A DNA stretch of 64,000 nucleotides from Nitrosomonas oligotropha (GTDB taxonomy: Bacteria; Pseudomonadota; Gammaproteobacteria; Burkholderiales; Nitrosomonadaceae): positions 1 through 64,000 of the forward strand of contig NZ_QRBZ01000011.1 of assembly GCF_009833085.1 (NCBI RefSeq). The letters run 5' to 3'. The notes below the pieces were generated by a model, which saw nothing but the letters and a program-made list of their open reading frames with translations, was not told the DNA's origin and searched no databases. Numbering within the stretch: the first letter of the stretch is position 1; each line of letters opens with the position of its first letter. Positions 9,343 through 17,156 of the stretch are shown here, in pieces. The position numbers and the translations under genes are program-made.

Positions 9343-10610
9343 CTAATTTGCGCCGCCTTTGTCGGCAAATCGTTCCAAATATTTTTTGATAATGGTTCTG
9401 ATTTTAAGATCATCAACATGACGCAGCACAATCAGATTGATGACGCCATGCATTGCCAGCGCCAGCAGCAAGCCTTCAAAAATGCCGAGCCGGTAGACCA
9501 GCAACGCGCACACTATCGCTAGTAATAATGCATATTGTCCTTGATGCGCCACGTGCCATAATCCCAGGATCATTTTCCAGCCGGTAAAAATCATGATCAC
9601 GGCCAGGGAAAATTTGGGCATGTATTCGAGATACTGGGTGTTCAGTGCGAAGAATAAAACCACCAATCCGATCACTAATACCGAGAATTTAGTATAAGCG
9701 CCAGCGAGTTTGTTAGTCGTGCTTTTGGCCAGACCGTCCAGATTGGTCATGCCGCCAAAAAAACTGGCGCTCATGTTGGCGATCCAGATAGCCAGTAAAC
9801 TATTATTGGTATTGCATTTGCGCTGTAACGGGTCGATTTTCTGAATGGCGGCGTTACTCATGACTTGTTCAATGACATCAATCGTAGCTAGCATCGCGGC
9901 AAAACCGATGACATACAACCAAATCAATGGACTATCAAAGTGTGGCAGCGGTAGCGATAAAACAATCGGCACATCTTCGACATGCAGCATCGGCATAGCC
10001 ATTAGCTGTGCCAGCAATGCACCGGCAATCATCAAGAAAAAATACGGAATGGCCGGTTGAGTTGCCTGGAATTTTGCAAATAAATATAAGAACGCGGCAA
10101 ACCCCGCTGACGATATTAAAACCATCTGAATGCGCGCACCATTCCAGAATACTTCAGTGATCATGCTTTCCGGTATTTCATAAGTCATTGTGAGAAAGTT
10201 GAGCGCGATTTTCAAACCTACGCAGCCAGCAGTCCTTCCACCAGATATTCGGGCACAGCCAATAGAATGTATTTTTGTAGATTGAATTTCCAGATGACCG
10301 CTTGCATGAAGGCCGTCAGAAAAATAACAAACGCCATATTTTCCATACCAAAGCTTGTTACGCCCAGTGCAAGAACCGGCGCGAGCCCAGCAGCAACGCC
10401 GGGAGCTCCGATATAGTTTCCTGGCCTGATCCAGGCATTGATCCAACCGATGAAGCAGGCGCAAACGACAGTTGCTAATGCAACTTTGATGGGATAGTCA
10501 GACATCAACGCAATACCTGCGGATAAGGGAATTGCCATTGCGCCGGTAATGATCCCGGCTTGCAGATCGCGTGTAAGAAATTTGGCTTGGAATGCTGCGG
10601 AATTATGCAT
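9343..10610 (-). pseudogene. SulP-family anion transporter, one-base frameshift
   Basis: Two adjoining frames together make one SulP permease of about 420 residues. The N-terminal part (10218-10610) runs from MHNSAAFQAKFLTRDLQAG to EYLVEGLLAA and then stops. The remainder continues in another frame as VGLKIALNFL down to 9343. Inserting one G at about 10217-10219 would restore LLAAVGLKIAL, so a single base has been lost or mis-sequenced. About ten membrane segments are visible. The C-terminal STAS domain usual in SulP proteins is absent. SulP members carry sulfate or bicarbonate; the nearby DAB locus favours bicarbonate, but this is inference. Confidence 0.85.
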
Positions 10611-10851
10611 GTACCGTTAACCAGGTAACTGATTCTTGTGAGAACTTAAATGGTATGAGCATCACATCACTGTTGATTATTAAATCAATACGGAATCGGG
10701 CGGCGATCACGTATGTCTATTTTAAAGTGTTGAATGTGAAAATATTGCAGGAAAATAATTCCTGCATGTGTAGTTATAAGATTTTTACTGTTTGATTTTC
10801 GTAATCGTATGCTACTGCACGAAATGTGTTTTTATATCAAACATAATAGAG

Positions 10852-11085
10852 TTATTTGAGGCTTACTTCTTGAGGTTCGTCGTTATTATGCAATACATCC
10901 GCTTCGCTACTTGCTTGAATCTCGGATTCAACGCTTCCCGGCTCGATTACAGATACATCTCGCAGTGTTGAATCGCTGCCAGCCTGATCTTTATTATCAT
11001 CACTTTCTATGTTGTTCTCGTTTGTTTTATTCTCTTCATCGTTTTTAGAACTGAAAAGACTTGTCAACCAATCAGATAAACCCAT
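10852..11085 (-). CDS. Small acidic hypothetical protein
   Basis: The start at 11085 (MGLSDWLTSLFSSKND) has a good AGGAGA site eight bases upstream on the minus strand. The reading from 11142 adds 19 residues with no support. The 77-residue product has a short amphipathic start (GLSDWLTSLF) and then a highly acidic, Asn/Asp/Glu/Ser-rich and probably disordered tail. I do not recognise it. It lies between the carbonic anhydrase gene and the SulP gene, all on the same strand, so a link with carbon uptake is possible but unproven. Confidence 0.6.
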   Translation of the reverse strand: MGLSDWLTSLFSSKNDEENKTNENNIESDDNKDQAGSDSTLRDVSVIEPGSVESEIQASSEADVLHNNDEPQEVSLK

Positions 11086-11233
11086 AGCACTTCTCCTTTT
11101 GTTGGAACAGCGATAAATTGTAAATCTAAGGGATATATGCACATAACATTGATTTTTGTAATCTAAGCTATGACGAAAAAATAAGTAGTTATCTCCTATC
11201 TAAAATTGATCAAATTGCGGTAATACATAAAAG

Positions 11234-11282
11234 AAATGGCCAAAACAAATTAGTTTATGAAACTAATCTGTAATGACCATTT
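11234..11282 (-). terminator. Hairpin, probable end of the DAB operon transcript
   Basis: An inner perfect 8-bp stem (ATTAGTTT at 11049+200=11249-11256 with AAACTAAT at 11260-11267, loop of 3) sits inside a wider AAATGG/CCATTT pairing (11234-11239 with 11277-11282). On the minus strand the inner stem is followed by TTGTTTT. It lies about 105 bases after the carbonic anhydrase stop codon and is the only such structure in the gap of about 300 bases (11086-11386). The stem is AT-rich, so it may be leaky. Confidence 0.5.
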
Positions 11283-11386
11283 ATTATAGGAGTAATCATA
11301 TTTTTGTTTTTTAGACAATCCAGCATGCTTATCTGCGAGTGGCATTGAGAAGCGCGCATCGGGTAATTACTCATTGTTATCCCGCT

Positions 11387-12436
11387 TTACCCAACCCTTT
11401 CAATGACCTCAAACTTCCTGGTATTTAAATCGGTACACCCAGACAGTATTTGCAAATGCGGCGCTAAATCCGGAACTTTATCCTTGATGATATTGAGTGC
11501 AAATTTACCGAGAAACGTTGCTTTTTCTTTCGATAAAAGATATTCAGGACCAGCTTCATCTCGATATACTCCGGAAGTCATCAGTACAACGCCATCCGGA
11601 TTAATTCGACCTTCATCAATATTGTTTTTCAGTAATTTTGCTGCAGTTTCAATCGCAACAGAAAGATTCGGATCAAAAGGACCAACGATAAACGCTGTAT
11701 TAATTACATGCAGCCAGTCAAATCCACGCCCAACGCCGATTACCCATTCTTTGTGTTCAGCTTCTTCGATGGGCCGATTGGTAGAGCGGATTTCAGCAAT
11801 ATGCCGGATATTTCCCCGCACCAGCGGCATCAAGTCCCGGATAACCCTTTCAGGCATCGTGGGGTAGAGTGAACGCAGCATTTCTTCAAGCTCGAGTTGC
11901 GATGATTCTTTCGCATTGGCTAAATCAACTGAGCGGCCGTCTTCTCCATGAAGAACCAGAGCATCCAAGTCGGTCTCAATGCCGCAAACGATAGGTACTA
12001 CCGCACCATTTTTGCCATAGACTGACTGAAACTGGGTTTTTAGCTTAACGGCTGCCGCTTTTGCAGCTTCCGTATCGTAATGGAATCCCCGGCAACCACG
12101 GTGAGTATCGCCGCGTGCAAAGTGATAGGTCACAAAAACCAAACAGTGCCTGCCACGGCTGATGGAATAGTCTACCCATTGATCAATCGCTGCTTGAAAG
12201 AATGGCCAGCCTAAATCAAAAATACCACCCAAGTTACGGAATGGTTGAATGATCCCAAGCGCAGTCTGTGTCATGACCGGTAGATGCAATCGGCCATCCA
12301 TACATTTTAGCGCGGCTATTTCGGTAGGATGCTCTCCGCGGTATCTGCGGCGTTCTGTGGCCAAATCCATGAAAGCTTGCGAATGTCTTGTATTTAAATC
12401 GAGTAAATAATCGATTCCAGTATTCGAATTGTTCAT
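11387..12436 (-). CDS. CsoSCA-like carbonic anhydrase
   Basis: About 349 residues. The ATG at 12434-12436 is preferred because an AGGAG lies just before it; a longer start at 12460 is possible. The sequence resembles the catalytic and C-terminal parts of the carboxysomal carbonic anhydrase CsoSCA. It contains RRRYRGEHPTEIAALKCMDGR with the Cys-x-Asp-x-Arg triad (C45, D47, R49), then YHFARGD (H105) and HRGCRGFHYD (C115) as the other probable zinc ligands. The N-terminal helical domain of CsoSCA is missing and no shell genes are nearby. It should interconvert CO2 and bicarbonate. As last gene of the DAB operon (46 bases after a NuoM-like gene) it probably serves carbon uptake or supply to RuBisCO. 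Confidence 0.75.
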   Translation of the reverse strand: MNNSNTGIDYLLDLNTRHSQAFMDLATERRRYRGEHPTEIAALKCMDGRLHLPVMTQTALGIIQPFRNLGGIFDLGWPFFQAAIDQWVDYSISRGRHCLVFVTYHFARGDTHRGCRGFHYDTEAAKAAAVKLKTQFQSVYGKNGAVVPIVCGIETDLDALVLHGEDGRSVDLANAKESSQLELEEMLRSLYPTMPERVIRDLMPLVRGNIRHIAEIRSTNRPIEEAEHKEWVIGVGRGFDWLHVINTAFIVGPFDPNLSVAIETAAKLLKNNIDEGRINPDGVVLMTSGVYRDEAGPEYLLSKEKATFLGKFALNIIKDKVPDLAPHLQILSGCTDLNTRKFEVIERVG

Positions 12437-12482
12437 CATTCTCCTAAAAAAATTTAGCATATTATGAATTATGAGTTTATAA

Positions 12483-13988
12483 CTAGTGGGTTGTTAAGGT
12501 TAATCGAGAGAGCCATTCTTCTGAAGCGATTTGATTTATATTAAGAATGTAATCAGGATAAAAACCTAGCGCTAATATTAGCAGTGCGGGAATGAGTAGT
12601 AAAATCATTTCGCGTGATTGCAGATCAACCACTTGCTTTACATCTTGGTGGGTGATCGGCCCCAAGAAAGTCCGGCGTATATAGGAGAGCATATAAGCGG
12701 CGCCCAGTATCGCACCGGATAGTGCAGCAACGCCTAAAACGGAATGCGCACTGATGGCGCCCATGATCATCAGCAATTCGGCCGGGAAACCGCTGGTGCC
12801 GGGTACACCGATACTGGCTAATGTAAATAAAAAGAAAAAAGCCGTCAGTTTTGGCATAACTTTAGCAAGCCCGCCCAAATGAATGGCTTCGGTGCTGCCG
12901 AGCCGATGTTGAATAAAACCGGCAATAAGCATCAGTGAGCTGGCCACCAAAGTAAAATTCAACAGTTGAAAGATTGCACCCTGGAATCCTTGTATGTTGA
13001 GCGACGCGATCCCCACCATAACTAATCCGACGTGACTGACACTGGCATAGGCAAGCAAGCGGCGTAAATTTGTTTGCTGCAGCGCGATCAAAGCACCATA
13101 GATGAGCGTAAAAGCGCCTACCACGCTCAAAATCCAGCTATATTCCATCGCGGCAGTGGGCGCTAACGGCATCGCAAAACGTAAAATGCCATAAATACCT
13201 AATTTTAGCCCGACGAGAATGGCGACAATATGCGTCGGTCCTTCGGTGGCCACTGTGGGTAACCAGGTGTGCAGCGGAACCAGCGGGGATTTGACAGCGA
13301 AACCGAAGAGTAATAATAGAAAGACAAGTTCCTGCAACTCATGCGGTAATGTCGTATTCAATAAAACAGGCAGACTGAAAGACAAATCATTGGGTATTTG
13401 CCCTCCCGATTGAATCGCATGGTTTGTCGCCAATACGATAATCGCAAGTAACAAAGTGACACCGCCGGAGAGCATAAACAATGTGTATTTCATGGCTGCG
13501 CTACGCCGTTGCGAACCTATACCCCATAAGCCGATCAAGAAAAAGAACGGCGGTAATGTCAGTTCCCAAAAGAGGAAAAACAGCACCGTATCGAGCGCGC
13601 AAAATATGCCGATACTGACGCCTTCGAGCGCGAGTAATAACGAGAAATGAAAGCGCGAGGAATGGGAAATCGTATTCCATGAGGCCAGCATCGTGATCAA
13701 AGTCAGCAATGCCGTCATCGGGAGAAATAATACCGAGATACCATCAACGCCAATCAAATATTCAATATTTAAAATTGAAATCCAAGAGTAGCGTTCAACT
13801 AACTGAAACTCACCTTTACTAGCGTCAAATAAAATGAGAACACAGATCGTCAGAAGTAGCGATAATACAGCGACAAAAAAGGCGACTTGCTTCGAGAAAT
13901 CGATATTGCGTATTGATCCAGCTAATATAGCCCCCAATAAGGGGACAATCATCGTAAGGCTGAGCAGCGGGAAATCAGCTTCAATCAT
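12483..13988 (-). CDS. NuoM-like proton-conducting membrane subunit
   Basis: A 501-residue polytopic protein (about 14 helices) of the complex I/Mrp antiporter family. Conserved ion-path residues are visible: Glu in FLFWELTLPPFF (TM5), Lys in GFAVKSPLVPLHTWLP (TM7), Lys in LVGLKLGIYGI (TM8), His in YASVSHVGLV and Glu in GFPAELLMI (TM12). The gene starts 1 base after the stop of the preceding NuoM-like gene. It is thus an intact antiporter-type subunit in an operon with dabA and dabB, not part of a complete nuo operon. It probably moves protons or sodium to drive DabA. Confidence 0.88.
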   Translation of the reverse strand: MIEADFPLLSLTMIVPLLGAILAGSIRNIDFSKQVAFFVAVLSLLLTICVLILFDASKGEFQLVERYSWISILNIEYLIGVDGISVLFLPMTALLTLITMLASWNTISHSSRFHFSLLLALEGVSIGIFCALDTVLFFLFWELTLPPFFFLIGLWGIGSQRRSAAMKYTLFMLSGGVTLLLAIIVLATNHAIQSGGQIPNDLSFSLPVLLNTTLPHELQELVFLLLLFGFAVKSPLVPLHTWLPTVATEGPTHIVAILVGLKLGIYGILRFAMPLAPTAAMEYSWILSVVGAFTLIYGALIALQQTNLRRLLAYASVSHVGLVMVGIASLNIQGFQGAIFQLLNFTLVASSLMLIAGFIQHRLGSTEAIHLGGLAKVMPKLTAFFFLFTLASIGVPGTSGFPAELLMIMGAISAHSVLGVAALSGAILGAAYMLSYIRRTFLGPITHQDVKQVVDLQSREMILLLIPALLILALGFYPDYILNINQIASEEWLSRLTLTTH

Positions 13989-13989
13989 T

Positions 13990-15579
13990 CTAATTATCCT
14001 TTGTAATAATATACTGTGTAGTCAATAACTTGTCAGTATTATGCGCATCGATGTTGTTATGCGAGTTGCTGCCAGTAGTGTGAATGTTCTGATCGATGAT
14101 ATCCAGCCAGGGCGATGAATTAAGTCCGGTAGCAATGAGCGAACCGCAGATTGCAATAGTTATAATCCATTCGTTCCTGGGAGATGGCGGAGAGCTGGCG
14201 TGATGAATATTCACGAAAGGTCCTTGGAAGCGCTTTGGCGCAGCAATGAATATTTGCTGGAAAGCACGTAACAGCAAACCGACCGTCAAAACGTTACCGA
14301 ATAGAATTGCGATGGCGATGAGCCATCCCTGACCTTGGATAGTGCCATCGATTAATAAGTGGATGCCATCGAAACCGGGAGTCCCCGGCATTCCCATCGT
14401 ACTCAAGGCGCAGATCACAAACAAAACGGCAATGGCTGAATTGGTGTCAAACATACCGCCCAGGCGTGGAATGAATGCTGTATGCGTGCGTTTGTATATC
14501 ATGCCGAGACTCAGCAATATGCCAGCTGTCGCCATACCGAACGATATCGCCAGAACGATACCGCCTTCCATGCCGTGTGTACTGAAATCAAATAAGCCGA
14601 TGGTAATTAGGCCCGTTTGGCTGATGATGGCAAAAGCGATTAACCGGCGGAAGTTGATTTGCATGAACGCCAGCAATGCACCGTAAAAAATTCCGATCAA
14701 ACCCAGCATCGTGACGAACCATGCCCACTGTTCGGCAACTTCAGGCAACAGGGGAATCAAATAGCGTACGATGGCATAAATACCGAGTTTCAGGCTGACT
14801 AGAAAAATGCCGACACTCGCGATGGTTCCATGTTCAGCGACGACCGGCAACCATGCATGAAATGGAAACAATGGCATGCGAATGGCAAAACCGAATAGCA
14901 ATAAGAAAAAAATCAGCGTCGGATATTCATGCGTGACGTTGCTTTCCTTCAGAACTAGCCAATCGAACGATAAAACATCGGTGGTTAACATGATGCCGAA
15001 TCCAAGCATCACGAAACCGGCTAAAGCCATCAATAATCCGCTGCTAAAGTGCTGCAGCACTAATGCGACAACCCAGCGCCGGTTCTGACTGGATCCCGAT
15101 CGTAATGTCATCAAGACAATAGGGATCATTTCAAGAAAACACCATAACCAGAACTGCATGGCATTCAGTGCCGCAAAAGCGCCGATGAGAATGGCTTCAT
15201 AACCCAATAGTGAAGCAATATGAGTCTTGTCTGACACATGCCGCGCCGTGAGGGTATAAATGAGTGTCAGCAGTGCCAGAGTGGTTGTCAGCAGTATGAA
15301 TAAAATATTAGTGCCATCGACGCCGACAGTATAGGTTACGCCTAAACCCTGATAGCGCTCATAAAGTTGTATACCCGCCAGATCCGCATTAAAAATGGAT
15401 AACAGATATACGCTCAGCAAGAATGTCGACACCGTTCCGGCAAAACCGAGACGCAAGGCGGCAACGGGCGAAGATGTCAAGATTACCGCGACCATCGCCG
15501 CCAAAGGTATGAGCGTCAGTACTGATAAAATTGGAAATGAAACTGTTTCCGACCAATTAGTAATATGTGTAATATCCAT
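13990..15579 (-). CDS. Divergent NuoM-like membrane subunit
   Basis: A 529-residue protein with about 14 helices. The ATG at 15579 has a GAGG site and is preferred over a TTG at 15603. Compared with the two other NuoM-like proteins here, key ionisable positions have changed. The TM7 Lys is Arg (GFAIRMPLFPFHAWLP), the SVSH His is Gln (AIISQTGLITIG) and the TM12 Glu is lost (GFDGIHLL). The TM5 Glu (FLEMIPIV) and TM8 Lys (SLKLGIYAIVRY) remain. It may be a structural or one-way channel subunit. The C-terminus has an extra Asn/His-rich tail. DabB ends 7 bases upstream. Confidence 0.85.
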   Translation of the reverse strand: MDITHITNWSETVSFPILSVLTLIPLAAMVAVILTSSPVAALRLGFAGTVSTFLLSVYLLSIFNADLAGIQLYERYQGLGVTYTVGVDGTNILFILLTTTLALLTLIYTLTARHVSDKTHIASLLGYEAILIGAFAALNAMQFWLWCFLEMIPIVLMTLRSGSSQNRRWVVALVLQHFSSGLLMALAGFVMLGFGIMLTTDVLSFDWLVLKESNVTHEYPTLIFFLLLFGFAIRMPLFPFHAWLPVVAEHGTIASVGIFLVSLKLGIYAIVRYLIPLLPEVAEQWAWFVTMLGLIGIFYGALLAFMQINFRRLIAFAIISQTGLITIGLFDFSTHGMEGGIVLAISFGMATAGILLSLGMIYKRTHTAFIPRLGGMFDTNSAIAVLFVICALSTMGMPGTPGFDGIHLLIDGTIQGQGWLIAIAILFGNVLTVGLLLRAFQQIFIAAPKRFQGPFVNIHHASSPPSPRNEWIITIAICGSLIATGLNSSPWLDIIDQNIHTTGSNSHNNIDAHNTDKLLTTQYIITKDN

Positions 15580-15586
15580 CGAAACC

Positions 15587-17155
15587 TCAAATTGAAGCAG
15601 CAATCATTAAGACAATGAATACAAATAGGACCAAATAGCGCGGTTTGAGAATAAGTTGTTCAAAAGTATTCGCAATTTGTCCAAGTTTCCTGCCAATATC
15701 GACTGTATCCATACCAATACCACGCAAAACCAGGCGATCTTCAAACCAGCTCATGATATTTGCTATCCATTCAAAGAATTTACCGACTATGCCGCTGCCA
15801 CGGACAAATTCAATGTGTATGCCATCGCGGATATCTTTATCCATGTTTTTTTCCAATTGCGTTAGCGATGAAATGGTGTAGTTTGAAGAAACGGGAGCAC
15901 CCATGGCCCGATCGATGATGTTTTTATCGAATCGATCCAAGTCATGCCCCAAACCGTAAATAGGCCGGACCAATGTCCTGTCCGCAATTGGGTCAAGCCA
16001 GAAACGCTGCAATGAGGCGATATACAACCAGCGCTTATCGGCGATTGCGGATGCTACCGGCTTCATCGGATTGCCGTAGACATAGCGTAATAAGGAAGGT
16101 GCTGTTAATACCTGATAATTTCTCACCATGGCATGGGCGCAGAGGTGCCAGCTTGCCAATTCCCACAATCCCAGCCCGCACTCCAGGAACATGAGACCGA
16201 GTTGCCCCGAAATGGCAAAGCATAATGAGCTTTTGGTGTCTGTTTGTGTTAATCCGACAATAATGCTATACACAGCCGTGAAAAATCCAATGACTACCAG
16301 CACGGCCATGGTTAGCGGTGCGAGCTCAATAATCGGACGAAGCAAGATCACTAAGAAAATGCCTGCGTGTATCATGACAGCGCCATAAAACACTGCACTT
16401 GAAGGCGTGGGCCCTTCCATTGCTCTTGCTAACCAGGGTGTGAATGGGAGTTGCGCCGATTTGGCAATGGCGGCAACCACAAAACATAAGCTGATTACGG
16501 TCGCGGTAGGCGTAGGGAGGTTTGTAGCGATTTCATTCAGACTGAGCCAATTGGTTGTGCCGGCATAATAAAAGGAAAGCGCAATCCCCAGGATAAAGCC
16601 GGCGTCACCGATCCGGTTGGTGACGAATACCCGGGTGGCGTTGATGGCGGCTGTGGGGCGATCGTAGGCGAAAGATATCAATAAATAGGAGCATAACCCG
16701 GCGATCTCCCAGCCGATAAAAGTACTGATCGCGTTACCCGATAAAATCAGCAGTAACATTCCCGACGAGAACAGGCATAAAACGAAAAAGAACCGGTGAA
16801 AGCCAGACTCCGCGTGAATGTAATTGATTGAAAAGCGGGCTATGATGACCAAAATAATTGAAAATAGGGCGGCTACAATGACACTAAAACCGGTAGTGAT
16901 GAAGTTGAGTTCAACCACAAAATTTCCGCTATCGAGCCATTTTCCTAGCGTAATGTAGTTCGGGTTTATTCCATACAAATCAGTGCCGAATAAGCCTAGC
17001 GCGATCAAACATGACAATGTTATGGCATTTTTAGCCACATTGGCGCTGATGGGTTCATCTTTCTTTCCATTGATACGGTTGAATAAAATACCGAAACCGA
17101 TGATTGCCGCAGCAATGAGTGGCAGTAGCGGTATTAAGAAGACCAGATAATCCAT
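15587..17155 (-). CDS. dabB: DabB-type NuoL-like membrane subunit
   Basis: A 522-residue NuoL-family protein, shorter than complex I NuoL (about 610) and without its long lateral helix. Ion-path residues are present: E150 (FIGWEIAGLCSYLL), D184 (NRIGDAGF), K232 (AIAKSAQLPF) and H263 (VMIHAGIF). DabB is the membrane partner of DabA in the energy-coupled CO2-hydrating DAC/DAB system described in Halothiobacillus neapolitanus. The gene starts one base after dabA ends, which makes the pairing firm. The C-terminal 150 residues are more hydrophilic and may contact DabA. Confidence 0.9.
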   Translation of the reverse strand: MDYLVFLIPLLPLIAAAIIGFGILFNRINGKKDEPISANVAKNAITLSCLIALGLFGTDLYGINPNYITLGKWLDSGNFVVELNFITTGFSVIVAALFSIILVIIARFSINYIHAESGFHRFFFVLCLFSSGMLLLILSGNAISTFIGWEIAGLCSYLLISFAYDRPTAAINATRVFVTNRIGDAGFILGIALSFYYAGTTNWLSLNEIATNLPTPTATVISLCFVVAAIAKSAQLPFTPWLARAMEGPTPSSAVFYGAVMIHAGIFLVILLRPIIELAPLTMAVLVVIGFFTAVYSIIVGLTQTDTKSSLCFAISGQLGLMFLECGLGLWELASWHLCAHAMVRNYQVLTAPSLLRYVYGNPMKPVASAIADKRWLYIASLQRFWLDPIADRTLVRPIYGLGHDLDRFDKNIIDRAMGAPVSSNYTISSLTQLEKNMDKDIRDGIHIEFVRGSGIVGKFFEWIANIMSWFEDRLVLRGIGMDTVDIGRKLGQIANTFEQLILKPRYLVLFVFIVLMIAASI

Positions 17156-17156
17156 G

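Noticed and set aside
9343-10610. Two separate transporter genes instead of one broken SulP gene
   Set aside because: The two frames join into one continuous SulP sequence with only one base missing; each half alone lacks essential helices.
11387-12436. A carboxysome operon
   Set aside because: No shell protein, CsoS2 or RuBisCO gene lies near; only the CsoSCA-like gene is found.
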